DNA of 64,000 nucleotides, from positions 55,704 to 119,703 of the forward strand of contig DAIOKN010000002.1 of the NCBI GenBank assembly GCA_036756705.1, written 5' to 3'. The notes under the pieces are model-generated. The model searched no databases and was not told where the DNA came from. It saw only the letters and a program-made list of their open reading frames with translations. Positions 35,925-45,076 of this stretch are shown here, piece after piece (positions within the stretch are counted from its first letter, which is position 1; the number at the start of each line of letters is the position of its first letter). This DNA comes from Caproicibacter sp002399225 (lineage in GTDB: Bacteria; Bacillota; Clostridia; Oscillospirales; Acutalibacteraceae). The position numbers and the translations under genes were made by a program.

Positions 35925-37393
35925 GATGCCGACTCCTTCTTCAGTTTTTCCAGTCCTGCCTCCAAGCGGCGCAGCGACTCTTCTTTGCCGAGGAAGCACA
36001 GGATTTCAATGGCCCCGCCGGGTGTCACTTTTTGGCCGGCCGCCGCAATGCGCACAGGCCACAGCAACATGCCGTTTTTTACTCCAAGCCGCTGTGCAAG
36101 ACCGATCAGTGCGCCGTGAATGGCTTCCGGCGACCAGTCTTGCAGCGATTTCAGCACCTCAAGAGCGACCTTTAGCATCTCCGCTGAATTTTCAAGATTG
36201 GTCTTGCTCTTTTTATTCACAAAATAGTCCGCCGGATACTCCGGCAGCTCTTTTAGAAACTCAATCATTTCCGGAATTTCGCTGAATTTATTTACACGGG
36301 GCTGCAGGACACCCGCCAGCACATCCCAGCGGCGGTCTCCCTGTGGAAACACCTGCCTGAAAGGAGGCATTGCATACCTCAAAAATTCTTCCTGAGGCAT
36401 TGCGCGGATGATTTCTCCATTGAACCAAAGAAGCTTGTCATAATCAAAAACAGCCGGCGACTTACTGATTCCGTCAATTGAAAAATTTTGGGCCAGCTCG
36501 TCCAGCGTAAACAGCTCCCGGTTATCTTTCGGGCACCAGCCGAGCAAAGCTATGTAGTTTACGATTGCCCGTGGCAAATATCCTTCTTTTACCAGATCGT
36601 AAAATCCGGTCGAACCGTGCCGTTTGGAAAGCTTCGAAACGCTTCCGTCCGGGTTCTTGCCCATAATTAACGGCAGATGCACATAGGTTGGCACCTCCCA
36701 GCCAAACGCGTCATACAACAGGTTGTATTTCGGCGTAGAGGACAGATATTCGCTCCCCCGCACGACATGGGTAATCTTCATCAGATGATCATCGATGACG
36801 TTCGCAAAATTGTAAGTCGGGTATCCGTCGGACTTCAGCAAGACCTGATCTTCCAGCTCTTTATTCTCAACGGTGATAGAACCGTAGACTACATCCTGAA
36901 ACGTAGTGGAACCCTCAATCGGCATTTTCTGCCGGATAACATACGGTTTTCCCTCCGCCAGCAGCCGCTCCACTTCCTCTTTAGGAAGGTTTCGGCAATG
37001 CCGGTCATATCCGCCGCCGTCCTCTTTTTTAGTGGCGTGAAGGGACTCCAGCCGCTCCTTGGTGCAGAAACAGCGATAGGCTTTCCCTTCTGAAACCAGC
37101 TGCTCCGCATAGCTGCGGTACATCTCTTTTCGCTCACTCTGCACATAAGGCCCGTACGGGCCGCCGACATCCGGTCCCTCATCGTGTTTTAAACCCACCA
37201 GATCAAGCGTCTTGTAGATGACATCCAGCGCACCTTCCACATACCGCTCACGGTCCGTATCTTCAATGCGCAGAATGAAATCTCCCCCGTTTGACTTTGC
37301 AATTAAATATTCAAACAGCGCCGTTCTCAGATTGCCGACATGCATGCTGCCGGTTGGACTGGGAGCAAACCTTGTTCTAACTCTTCTCTGCAT
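35921..37393 (-). CDS. gltX: Glutamyl-tRNA synthetase
   Basis: 490 residues from ATG 37393 (GGAGG upstream); the frame is open further upstream to 37519 but without homology. HIGH region RFAPSPTGSMHVGN and KMSKS region VSKLSKRHGST are intact. It charges tRNA-Glu; whether it is discriminating cannot be told here. Translationally coupled to glnS downstream, an arrangement that would balance Glu and Gln charging. Confidence 0.95.
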   Translation of the reverse strand: MQRRVRTRFAPSPTGSMHVGNLRTALFEYLIAKSNGGDFILRIEDTDRERYVEGALDVIYKTLDLVGLKHDEGPDVGGPYGPYVQSERKEMYRSYAEQLVSEGKAYRCFCTKERLESLHATKKEDGGGYDRHCRNLPKEEVERLLAEGKPYVIRQKMPIEGSTTFQDVVYGSITVENKELEDQVLLKSDGYPTYNFANVIDDHLMKITHVVRGSEYLSSTPKYNLLYDAFGWEVPTYVHLPLIMGKNPDGSVSKLSKRHGSTGFYDLVKEGYLPRAIVNYIALLGWCPKDNRELFTLDELAQNFSIDGISKSPAVFDYDKLLWFNGEIIRAMPQEEFLRYAMPPFRQVFPQGDRRWDVLAGVLQPRVNKFSEIPEMIEFLKELPEYPADYFVNKKSKTNLENSAEMLKVALEVLKSLQDWSPEAIHGALIGLAQRLGVKNGMLLWPVRIAAAGQKVTPGGAIEILCFLGKEESLRRLEAGLEKLKKESAS

Positions 37394-37467
37394 GGAACCA
37401 TACCCTCCCGCCATATTCACTACAAAATGACTCTGATTGTAGATTATACCAAATTTCGGGTAGATAA

Positions 37468-38256
37468 TCAATGAACACTCTTTCCTTTTTGCAGGAAAGC
37501 AAGGTATTCTTCCAGACATAAGTTATTTTTTTTCATCGCTTCCGCATTTTTTACGCCCACATAGCGGTAATGCCATGGTTCATATTTAATTTTTGTAATT
37601 TCCTGTTTATCCTTTGGATAACGAAGAATAAAACCATATTCCTGCGCATGTTCCTCCAGCCAGTGGGATGCCGGGGTCGTATCAAAATCGTCCCGAACCC
37701 CGTTGAGGTCCATCGCCAAACCGGTGCTGTGTTCGCTATATCCCGGGCGTGCGACAGATTTTTCCGCATAGGTTTCCGCCTCTTGCGGTGAAGAACAAGA
37801 ATCGGAAGCGCTGGAAACTTCTTCATGAAACAGCTTTTCCTGCTTTTCACTGCTGCGGTATGCAGAAGAAATCCAAATAGAAATCCCATCTGACGCGGCG
37901 GCGGTATCCATTTTCTTATAGGCTTCTGCCGCACGCCTGTTGATCTGCACGCCATACATCGAAACCAGATCCGGCTGGTAGTCGTCCGGCAGCTTATGGT
38001 CATAATTGACCAAAATCAGATCTTGATCTGTCACGGTGGCGGTCACTGGGGAAAACGGCTTTCCGGAAGACGATGCGGGCCGCGACGTGGAAACTGCAGA
38101 AGAAGCGGCGCTCTCGCCTGATGTATCTTCTTTGTTGTCACGGTAGGAAGAAACCTCCAGAAACGTGATGAAGCAAGCTGCAAACAAGACTGAAAACGCT
38201 ATAACTCCTACCAGAATGAAAAAAAAATGTCCTGATTTTTTTCCGTGTTTTCCCAT
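37468..38256 (-). CDS. D-alanyl-D-alanine carboxypeptidase, M15B/VanY type
   Basis: 262 residues: N-terminal membrane anchor (about 9-32), a Ser/Ala-rich linker, then an M15 zinc peptidase domain with SSAYRSSEKQ, the zinc motif SEHSTGLAMDLN (H and D) and EPWHYRYVG (E and H). Predicted to trim the terminal D-Ala from wall peptides. No van resistance genes are nearby, so a housekeeping wall role is more likely than vancomycin resistance. Confidence 0.9.
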   Translation of the reverse strand: MGKHGKKSGHFFFILVGVIAFSVLFAACFITFLEVSSYRDNKEDTSGESAASSAVSTSRPASSSGKPFSPVTATVTDQDLILVNYDHKLPDDYQPDLVSMYGVQINRRAAEAYKKMDTAAASDGISIWISSAYRSSEKQEKLFHEEVSSASDSCSSPQEAETYAEKSVARPGYSEHSTGLAMDLNGVRDDFDTTPASHWLEEHAQEYGFILRYPKDKQEITKIKYEPWHYRYVGVKNAEAMKKNNLCLEEYLAFLQKGKSVH

Positions 38257-38333
38257 CCTAATTCCCTCCTAAAGATTTAGGATTAGTATGGGAAAATTGC
38301 AGAAAAAAATTCATTGTTTCATTCGTTTGGATA

Positions 38334-38654
38334 TCAACCCAGCCGCACCGCCGTGCCGGAAGCGGTCACCATCAGCATGCCATTGCTGGGGCCCAGAACT
38401 TCATAGTCAAGTTTCACGCCTACCACGGCGTCTGCGCCAAGCTGACCGGCACGCTGTTCCATTTCTGCAATTGCGCTTTCCCTCGCTTGAATCAGTTCTT
38501 TCTCATAGGTCCCGGAGCGCCCTCCAAAAAAATCAGAGAGACTGGCGGTAAAATCTTTGACAAAATTCACTCCGGAAATCACTTCACCAAACACAATTCC
38601 ACAATATTCCAGAATTTTCTTTCCTTCGATGGAAGGGGTTGTGGTGCAAATCAT
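38334..38654 (-). CDS. YbjQ/DUF74 family protein
   Basis: 106 residues from ATG 38654 (GGAGG nine bases upstream). Conserved features are IEGKKILEYCGIVFGEVISG, the RSGTYEKELIQARE helix and LGADAVVGVKLDYE. The family forms pentameric beta/alpha rings and has been called heavy-metal binding, but its role is not established. Confidence 0.85.
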   Translation of the reverse strand: MICTTTPSIEGKKILEYCGIVFGEVISGVNFVKDFTASLSDFFGGRSGTYEKELIQARESAIAEMEQRAGQLGADAVVGVKLDYEVLGPSNGMLMVTASGTAVRLG

Positions 38655-38780
38655 TAAAATCTTCCTCCTCAGTTTTGTGGCCGAAACACCTCGATTTTCA
38701 TAGGATATCATGACCAGATAGCTTCCCAGCAATGAAAAGAAGCATGTTAGCGACCTTGTTTGTTTTTGGGAGATGATGGG

Positions 38781-39008
38781 ATGGAGCAGAGTGGAATGGA
38801 GCAGAGAGGTTATGGGACAAAACTGGTCCTTGCGGCCACGGCTTTTTCACTGGATATTTCCCAGAAATTAAGTGCCGATGAAATGAATGTTCTCGGCGCC
38901 TTTTTCAATGTTGTGGGAGATCAGCTTTCCCTCATGGCCGCTTCTGCCGTTTCCGAACCACCCTCCAGCCAGAACGGGAACAGTAAAAAGACAGCAAAAC
39001 AATCATAA
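38781..39008 (+). CDS. Small acidic-helix protein, DUF6774-like
   Basis: About 75 residues from ATG 38781 (GGGAG eight bases upstream; a TTG at 38760 is an alternative). The core LAATAFSLDISQKLSADEMNVLG with AFFNVVGDQLS resembles a small helical family common in Clostridia (DUF6774-like, from memory). It has no transmembrane segment, and the tail is polar. Function unknown. Confidence 0.6.
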   Translation: MEQSGMEQRGYGTKLVLAATAFSLDISQKLSADEMNVLGAFFNVVGDQLSLMAASAVSEPPSSQNGNSKKTAKQS

Positions 39009-39181
39009 AGGCTCCGCCTTGCTTTTGCCTGCCGGTTCAAGCCGGTTTTTAGATATAACTTAGGGCGGCATAGATTTAACCATTTTCATGAAATGCCCCT
39101 CAAAGATTTTGACAGTTACAAGGTTACAATACCATTCTTTGCGGCTAGTGTAAATGCCTAAAGATATTGTTATCTTTCAGG

Positions 39182-39210
39182 TTGCATTTTTTTTAATTTT
39201 ATGGTATATT
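39182..39210 (+). promoter_or_regulatory. Promoter of the CAT-anticodon tRNA
   Basis: TTGCAT and TATATT with a 17-base spacer, 41 bases before the tRNA. Confidence 0.6.
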
Positions 39211-39251
39211 AATTAAGTTTCTAGTACCCTTCCTAAGATTTTTTGTAAGAC

Positions 39252-39328
39252 GGGCCATTAGCTCAGTTGGTTAGAGCAACCGGCTCATAACCGGTCGGTC
39301 CAAGGTTCGAGTCCTTGATGGCCCACCA
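39252..39328 (+). tRNA. tRNA-Met (or Ile2), anticodon CAT
   Basis: 77 nucleotides with encoded CCA. The acceptor stem GGGCCAT pairs with ATGGCCC; D arm GCTCAGTTGGTTAGAGC; anticodon stem CCGGC/ACCGG region around CTCATAA; T arm with GTTCGAGTC. The CAT anticodon means elongator Met, or Ile if C34 is lysidinylated; the sequence alone does not decide. It is not an initiator because position 1 pairs normally. Confidence 0.95.
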
Positions 39329-39410
39329 AAGCAAGATTATTCGAACTTTAATCTTTTACGATGGATTGGTTCGCATTAGTCGTCAAAATTCCGCATAGCA
39401 TGCGGTAAAC

Positions 39411-39451
39411 AAATCCCCTTGTAAACTTAAATTTAGTTTGCAGGGGGATTT
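39411..39451. terminator. Hairpin downstream of the tRNA
   Basis: AAATCCCC...GGGGGATTT with an inner AAACTTAAATTTAGTTT stem. No T run longer than three, so its terminator role is uncertain. Confidence 0.4.
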
Positions 39452-39795
39452 GCTATTGCACTGGAGATAACCGCGCTAAATCCAAACACGTTTATTTCGT
39501 AAACGGAATGCTTGTGCTTCTCCTAAATCCTTGTGCGAAAAAGCGTCGATAAAACTGAGCCATTTTGAGCTCACTGCTGAGCATACATTCATTTTCAGAG
39601 TAACAAGGTTTTAGGCAGACTTCTCCTTACATGAGCGCATTTGACAAACCTTTTGATACATTCAAGTGAAATAAGCAATAATTTTTTGTACCAATATATT
39701 GACTTATGTCCCAGATGCGGTATACTATAATTGGAATCTTATATTAGTGGCCTTTATATGAAAAGGGAAAGCACAATTAACCTAATAAAAACCAC
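39452..39795. other. Gene-free stretch before the IS256 remnants
   Basis: No supportable gene. A good promoter-like pair, TTGACT at 39699 and TATACT at 39721 (16-base spacer), points right into decayed sequence; it may be a stranded promoter from a lost gene. Confidence 0.4.
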
Positions 39796-39872
39796 TAAAC
39801 TTTCCCTCACGCCTTTGGTTTTCAACTCATTCAGCGCGCCTAGCCAAAACTTACTGCTCTCGCTCTCACCGA
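39796..39872 (-). repeat. IS256-type transposase fragment, copy A of a 77-bp repeat
   Basis: Matches 40775-40851 with three mismatches. The minus strand encodes SKFWLGALNELKTKGVRES, a conserved segment of Mutator/IS256 transposases. No rest of the gene is attached here. Confidence 0.75.
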
Positions 39873-39966
39873 GCGGAAGAAAATAATGCAGGCTTTAGAA
39901 GCGAAGCCTATGAGATTGCCAAGACTTTGATTCTACCGGCGATTCCCAATTAGCCGAGTATATTAT

Positions 39967-40140
39967 GTGTCAAAGGCAAATATTCTATTTCAAGATGCGC
40001 CCGGAATCGGAAAGACAGAAACGGCAAAACAAGTTGCTCAAATTTTGGGGCGAGAATTGTATGCCGTAAGCGAGGGATGCACTGTAAAAGAAATAGAAAT
40101 TCTTACAAGGACTCCAAAAGTCAAATTTCCAGAGACTTAG
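39967..40140 (+). pseudogene. Fragment of a P-loop (AAA/MoxR-like) ATPase
   Basis: A 57-codon stretch ending in TAG. It encodes LFQDAPGIGKTETAKQVAQ, a Walker A motif in a MoxR-type context, followed by ILGRELYAVSEG. No Walker B or later motifs follow and no start with ribosome site is seen, so it is a decayed fragment. It sits between the two IS256 repeat copies. Confidence 0.55.
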
Positions 40141-40299
40141 AGGAGAGTTAAATAGAACAACATATTGCAATTATAAGGTCAATTTGGGGTATTGAAACAA
40201 TCAGGCCACTTAAGGAATAGCTTTGCCCCGTAAAGCATAGACCGTTTTTGTCCCATGTCAGCACTTTTGCTGAACGGCGTGGTAGTATGCAATATACGG

Positions 40300-40851
40300 A
40301 TTTGAATGTTGCCACGCCGGGAAGTCCATTTTTTGACAACATTATATATTCGACACAAGATATAACATTTCGCGGAGCGCTTCATCATTTGGAAACATTG
40401 TTTTCGTCTTTGTCCTCTTATGGAACTGACGGTTTCGTCCTTCTATGATGTTAGTCGTATGCATCATCTTCCTAATCTCAGGCGGGCCTGCGAAGAATAT
40501 TGATAAAATATCCCAGTTATCCTCCCATCTTCTTATCGCTCTGGGATACTTTACGCCCCACTTTTCCTTGAAAACCTTAAAATTCTCTCAGGCTGCTTCT
40601 TTCGTTAAAGAAGTTATACCGTCTTCATATCCGCCACAAACCTTTGCTGTCTTTGTATGACACATATCTGGAGCTTGACCTGATCTGAAGGATGATGCAA
40701 CGTTGTATACTACTTTGAAATATGCTGCTTTGATGGCTTCCCTGAAGCCTGTAAGTCCATCCACACAGAACAGATAAACTTTCCCTCACACCTCTGGTTT
40801 TCAACTCATTCAGCGCGCCTAGCCAAAACTTACCGCTCTCGCTCTCACCGA
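40300..40851 (-). pseudogene. IS256-family transposase remnant with several frameshifts
   Basis: The C-terminal half of an IS256/Mutator transposase can be followed across frames on the minus strand: SKFWLGALNELKTRGV, CVDGLTGFREAIKAA, QRCIILQIR, YVSYKD, KWGVKYPRAIRRWEDNW, EIRKMMHTTNIIEG, then MFPNDEALREMLYL and KKWTSRR. At least three frame changes and stops make it non-functional. The 5' half is missing: it breaks off next to the Lrp/AsnC gene end at 40845. The first 77 bp recur at 39796-39872. Confidence 0.75.
40775..40851 (-). repeat. Copy B of the 77-bp IS256 repeat
   Basis: 74 of 77 bases identical to 39796-39872, same orientation; together they bracket about 900 bp. Confidence 0.8.
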
Positions 40852-41317
40852 TCCAGATGCCGATCCAGATGCCGGGCCGGTGCAGGCAGCGGAATAGGCT
40901 GTTCATATACATTCAGAACATAGAACGTCTTGACGCTGGACACGCCCTCCATCATACTGAGCTGCCCATGATCTTTCTGCAATTCTTCCGGAGAAGCGGC
41001 AAAGATTTCAAGAAAGAAGTCAAGTTCGCCCGTTAAGTACAGACAGCGGCTGACAAATGGCAGAGCAGAGACCTGTTTAAAAAAGGTTTCATGATACCGT
41101 GAATGCTCCATTGTGATGCCGACCAGCATATGAATATTCCACCCAATTGCTTTCGGGTTCAGCTGTACTGTATAACAAGAGATGATACCGTTTTGCAATT
41201 TGTGGATTCGATCATTGACAGCCGATGTGGATAAACAAACCTGCTGACCGATTACTGCAGCTGAAGTTCGTGCATTTTTTCCAAAATGTTTAAGATTTCA
41301 TAGTCAATATTGTCCAT
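40845..41317 (-). pseudogene. Lrp/AsnC-family regulator broken by a one-base frameshift
   Basis: The ATG at 41317 (GGTGG upstream) begins MDNIDYEILNILEKM, then runs to a stop after 21 codons. Adding one base to the run of six A at about 41279-41284 restores KNARTSAAVIGQQV, LSTSAVNDRIHKL and the rest of an Lrp/AsnC protein (HTH plus RAM domain to 40845). The distal C-terminus ends in a repeated HLDR at the IS256 remnant junction. Probably once regulated the ald-AGCS alanine genes upstream on the same strand. A sequencing error in the A run is possible; then the gene would be intact. Confidence 0.7.
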
Positions 41318-41401
41318 GTTGCATCCACCTTCTCACTTAATTATTTAAAAAAAGTATATGATTTGAGCGATGAATTGTCAAGGACATATTGGCAAAATTT
41401 G

Positions 41402-41675
41402 GAGGTCGGCCGCCTATTAATTGAGCGGCCGACCTCTTATATCACTGTACGCACCGTTCGGTACACGGCGGTTCAATCGAATAAGCGAAATTTGCAAAGT
41501 TGCTCGTACTGTGCCGGAAAGCCATAATATCCAAATCGTGCGAGCTTTTTGTCTGTAATGGAACGCCGTAAGACCGGGTTCCGGCAATGCGCCAGTAACC
41601 CAGCCGAGAATTTCCTGTTACCGAGCACGCAGTGGACTTTCACTGCCGAGTTATCGCCTATGCCGGGTTCACTTA
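41402..41675 (-). mobile_element. 3' remnant of a group II (IIC-like) intron
   Basis: The minus-strand frame ending at 41473 reads NPVLRRSITDKKLARFGYYG near its C-terminus, which resembles the tail of group II intron maturases. After its stop comes ACCGCCGTGTACCGAACGG..., typical of the intron's 3' catalytic region, then a perfect 12-bp stem (GAGGTCGGCCGC with GCGGCCGACCTC, 41402-41436) like domain VI. The 5' part and the reverse transcriptase domain are missing. It lies immediately after the ald terminator, where IIC introns characteristically insert. Recognition is from memory of intron ends, so moderate confidence. Confidence 0.55.
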
Positions 41676-41676
41676 T

Positions 41677-41720
41677 AATAAAAGTGGTCCACAATTTGTT
41701 GAACCTTTTGTGGACCACTT
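41677..41720 (-). terminator. Terminator of ald
   Basis: Minus strand AAGTGGTCCACAA and TTGTGGACCACTT, perfect 13-bp stem followed by TTATTATA. Confidence 0.85.
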
Positions 41721-41738
41721 CTATATTAAGTTACAGCA

Positions 41739-42851
41739 TTACAACATTTTTTCAGGATTGGTATAAGCTATATTCAAAGCCTCTGAGACGCCGGCAAAGG
41801 TGCATTTTCCATTATAGCAGTTTAAGCCGCTCATCAGCCCGGAATCTTCTTTCAACGCGTGTTCAAGACCTTTTGTTGCAATTCTAAGGCCGTATGGAAC
41901 CGTGGCATTGGCCAGTGCCAGCGTGGAAGTGCGGGGCACAGCTCCCGGCATGTTGGCAACACAATAATGGACAATTCCATCCACGATAAAAACCGGATCG
42001 TCATGAGTAGTGGCATGGGAGGTTTCAAAGCATCCGCCTTGGTCAATGGCAACATCAACCAGCACAGCGCCGGGCTTCATGATCTTCAAATCTTCCTTGC
42101 GGACCAATTTTGGTGTTGACCTGCCTGGCAGCAGAACCGCGCCGATTACAACATCGGCTTTTGAGATTGCCGCCAGGATATTGGGACGAGTACTGTACAA
42201 TGTCGTAATTTTGCCAAAGAAAATATCATCCAAATAGGCAAGACGTTTGGCACTGACATCAAGCACGGTTACATTGGCACCCATGCCGACAGCCATTTTG
42301 CAAGCATTTGTACCAACACCGCCGCCGCCAAGGATCACAATATTTCCACGCTCAACACCCGGAACGCCAGCTAACAGTGTACCTCTGCCTCCGTAAGTTT
42401 TTTCTATGTATTTGGCACCCTGCTGTACAGACAGACGGCCTGCGATTTCACTCATGGGGAGCAAACAAGGTAGGCTACCGTTGGCGTCAAAAATAGTTTC
42501 AAAAGCTACAGCTTTCACTTTTGCATTCAGCATAGCCTCCGTCAACGGGCGGTCTGCGGCCAGATGTAAATATGTGTAAATGATTTGGCCTTCCCTAAAA
42601 TACTGATATTCGCTTTTGATCGGTTCCTTAACCTTGTAGATCATATCGGCTTTTGCCCAGACATCTGCAGCCTTGGTCAGGATTTTCGCGCCCGCAGCCT
42701 GGTATTCTTTGTCAGTAAAACCAGAGCCTAGACCCGCGCCTGCTTCCACAAAAACAGTGTGACCTGCATCATAAAATGCCTTAACGCCGTCAGGCGTCAA
42801 ACCAACACGAAATTCATTGTTCTTAATTTCTTTTGGCAAACCGATAATCAT
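41739..42851 (-). CDS. ald: Alanine dehydrogenase
   Basis: NAD-dependent interconversion of L-alanine with pyruvate and ammonia. 370 residues, the normal length. N-terminal IGLPKEIKNNEFRVGLTPDG, Rossmann motif ILGGGGVGTNACKMAVGMGA, and VDVAIDQGGCFETS are all diagnostic. ATG 42851 has AAGGGGGA upstream. With the AGCS symporter immediately upstream it forms an alanine uptake and oxidation unit, followed by the broken Lrp-type regulator. Confidence 0.97.
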   Translation of the reverse strand: MIIGLPKEIKNNEFRVGLTPDGVKAFYDAGHTVFVEAGAGLGSGFTDKEYQAAGAKILTKAADVWAKADMIYKVKEPIKSEYQYFREGQIIYTYLHLAADRPLTEAMLNAKVKAVAFETIFDANGSLPCLLPMSEIAGRLSVQQGAKYIEKTYGGRGTLLAGVPGVERGNIVILGGGGVGTNACKMAVGMGANVTVLDVSAKRLAYLDDIFFGKITTLYSTRPNILAAISKADVVIGAVLLPGRSTPKLVRKEDLKIMKPGAVLVDVAIDQGGCFETSHATTHDDPVFIVDGIVHYCVANMPGAVPRTSTLALANATVPYGLRIATKGLEHALKEDSGLMSGLNCYNGKCTFAGVSEALNIAYTNPEKML

Positions 42852-42996
42852 TAGAAAATCCCCCTTATTAAAATAAATTATAAAATGCTTTTAGAAAGCA
42901 TTAGAAAACAATTTTGTGATTCATTGCGGATCGGCGTTTGAATTCATGTTACTGCTTTTCTTTTCCCAATGCCGCTTTTTGACATCTGCTGATAAA

Positions 42997-44457
42997 TTAG
43001 CTGTGTGCGGGAACACAACTTTTGAGCGATTTATTTGAAAAATATTCTTTCGTAAGCTTGATAACAACGCTGGAAAGGCCCAGTAGTGCAATGAGGTTAG
43101 GAATTGCCATAAGGCCGTTGAACGTGTCAGAAATATCCCATGCCAGACTGAGATCCATCGTAGCACCCATAAATGCCATAATAACGTAAATCACCTGATA
43201 GACACGGATAGATTTGTTCCCGAAGAGGTACTCGCAGCAGCGAGCCCCATAGAGTGCCCAACCGACAATTGTGGAGGTCGCGAACAGGATTAAACATAGC
43301 GCGATGATAACGCTTGCAGCCCGATTACCCAATATGCTTGCAAATGCTGTAGCTGTCAGATTACTCCCGACCGAGCTGCCCCATTTGATCGACCAAACTG
43401 TCGTGCCAGAGGCGTCAGCGGAAACGCACGACGAAAGGACTGCTAGGGAAGTGAGAGTACAGATAACAATGGTATCGAAAAAAACCTCAAATATGCCGTA
43501 GATGCCTTGCTTGACCGGATTAGTCTCGCTTGTCGCTGCATGGGCGATTGGCGCGGTACCGAGGCCCGCCTCATTTGAGAAAATCCCGCGCCCAATGCCG
43601 GATTTCATGGTTCGGACTATTGTAATCCCGAATGTGCCGCCCAGAACGCCCGATGGTGTAAACGCACCCTTAAAAATGGCGGTAAAAACGATGCCGAGGT
43701 TTCTGCTGTTTCCAATAATGACCACTAATGCGCAAATGATATAAATGACCGCCATCCCTGGCACTAATTTTTCCGTAAATGCGCCAATACGCTTAACACC
43801 GCCGATAATTACCAGCGCCACTATGGCTGCGAGCATGATACCAACAATCATGCTGATGATACCGGAGGAAGCTTTTGCATTTTCGTCGAAGCTTTGGATG
43901 GCGGTATTTATGGAGGTGGCGATCGTGTTGCTCTGTGTGATATCTCCAGTACCAATGGCTGCAATAGAACCGAATATCGAGAATAGCACCGCCAGCCATT
44001 TCCAATTTTTTCCAAGGCCGTTGGTTATGTAGTACATGGGTCCTCCGACCCAGTCGCCTTTTTTGTTTCTTTCTCGGTATTTAACAGCAAGCGTTACCTC
44101 AGAGTATTTGGTAACCATACCGACAAATGCGGAGATCCACATCCAAAATACCGCGCCCGGACCGCCCAAAGCAATTGCACCCGTAACCCCGGCGATATTG
44201 CCCGTGCCTACGGTTGAGGCCAGCGCGGTAGTAACTGCCTGAAGCGGTGTGACCGCACCCTCTTGGGCCTCCTGCTTTTTAAATATCTTGCCGACAGTGT
44301 TGCGCATGACATAGCCGAACTTTGTGCACTGAATAAAGCCTGTACGAATACTTAAGTACAGCCCTGTCCCTAATAGAAGAATAATCATAGGAATTCCCCA
44401 GACCAAGCCATTTAACCATGTGTTCGCGGATGTAATCGTTTCAATAAAAGATGTCAT
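42997..44457 (-). CDS. Alanine/glycine:cation symporter (AGCS family)
   Basis: About 486 residues from ATG 44457 (GAAGGAG six bases upstream); the frame extends to 44544 without homology. About 10-11 membrane helices; AGCS motifs TALASTVGTGNIAGV, GGPGAVFWMW and SGIGRGIFSNEAGLGTAPIAHA are intact. Predicted sodium-coupled alanine or glycine uptake, feeding ald downstream. Confidence 0.94.
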   Translation of the reverse strand: MTSFIETITSANTWLNGLVWGIPMIILLLGTGLYLSIRTGFIQCTKFGYVMRNTVGKIFKKQEAQEGAVTPLQAVTTALASTVGTGNIAGVTGAIALGGPGAVFWMWISAFVGMVTKYSEVTLAVKYRERNKKGDWVGGPMYYITNGLGKNWKWLAVLFSIFGSIAAIGTGDITQSNTIATSINTAIQSFDENAKASSGIISMIVGIMLAAIVALVIIGGVKRIGAFTEKLVPGMAVIYIICALVVIIGNSRNLGIVFTAIFKGAFTPSGVLGGTFGITIVRTMKSGIGRGIFSNEAGLGTAPIAHAATSETNPVKQGIYGIFEVFFDTIVICTLTSLAVLSSCVSADASGTTVWSIKWGSSVGSNLTATAFASILGNRAASVIIALCLILFATSTIVGWALYGARCCEYLFGNKSIRVYQVIYVIMAFMGATMDLSLAWDISDTFNGLMAIPNLIALLGLSSVVIKLTKEYFSNKSLKSCVPAHS

Positions 44458-44659
44458 ATTATTCTCCTTCTCACATCCAACTATTTGCAAAATACTTAAA
44501 TATATTTTGAAACATAACTTATTTTTAATTGTATTGTACAACAAGAAAGCACTGATTGATTACTAGATACGGCTATTTCCACAAATAACAGTTAATATTA
44601 TTGAATATTATGTTAATAACAGTAAATTTTCCAGTAAATTCCTAATAAGGGGAAGCGAA

Positions 44660-44878
44660 GAAGCATTCATTTATGTATGCGATGAGAAGAGAGTGAAAAT
44701 TATACAGGCAAAGGCGTGTTCCGATCACGTTCATATGTTGCTAAGTATCCCACCAAAATATAGCATTTCAAGTTTTATGGGATTTTTAAAAGGGAAAAAT
44801 AGACCTCTTTCCGTTTCATGGCATAAAAACGAACAGCCTGAAGGCCGTCCCAAGGAATATTTAAAACGTATTTTTTAA
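44660..44878 (+). pseudogene. IS200/IS605 TnpA transposase remnant
   Basis: Encodes QAKACSDHVHMLLSIPPKY and SSFMGFLKGK, the HUH-motif region (HVH) of Y1 transposases. The N-terminal part before 44660 and everything after the KGK motif, including the catalytic Tyr region, are lost; the C-terminal 25 codons do not match the family. Confidence 0.65.
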
Positions 44879-44885
44879 ACGAATA

Positions 44886-44913
44886 TTGACAAATTTTGTA
44901 AATTCATTATAGT
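44886..44913 (+). promoter_or_regulatory. Strong promoter of the cysteine-rich peptide gene
   Basis: Perfect TTGACA at 44886-44891 and TATAGT at 44908-44913 with a 16-base spacer. Confidence 0.75.
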
Positions 44914-44944
44914 ATATAAAGACCTCAACAAAGGAGGAAAGTAT

Positions 44945-45043
44945 ATGTGGTATAATTGTTATTGCCGTTGCTGCCGCCCATGGCGCTGCGGATGGACCAT
45001 ATCCACGATTCCTGTTCACCGGCTCCGAGGCCAGATCCCCTGA
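44945..45043 (+). CDS. Cysteine- and tryptophan-rich 32-residue peptide
   Basis: An AAAGGAGG site seven bases before the ATG, a near-consensus promoter 31 bases further up and a terminator at 45077 frame this small gene. The peptide starts MWYNCYCRCCRPWRCGW: five Cys, three Trp and four Arg within the first 17 residues, then a basic tail ending in GQIP. No signal peptide or known family is recognised. The Cys pattern (CxCxCC...C) suggests metal binding, disulfide crosslinking or a modified-peptide precursor, but no processing genes adjoin it. That it is translated is inferred from the signals. Confidence 0.6.
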   Translation: MWYNCYCRCCRPWRCGWTISTIPVHRLRGQIP

Positions 45044-45076
45044 CCCCTTTCCCGGCTTCCTTTTGGTCCACCAAAG

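Noticed and set aside
37468..38256. Vancomycin-resistance VanY
   Set aside because: The M15 domain fits VanY but no vanHAX or vanRS genes adjoin; a housekeeping carboxypeptidase is more likely.
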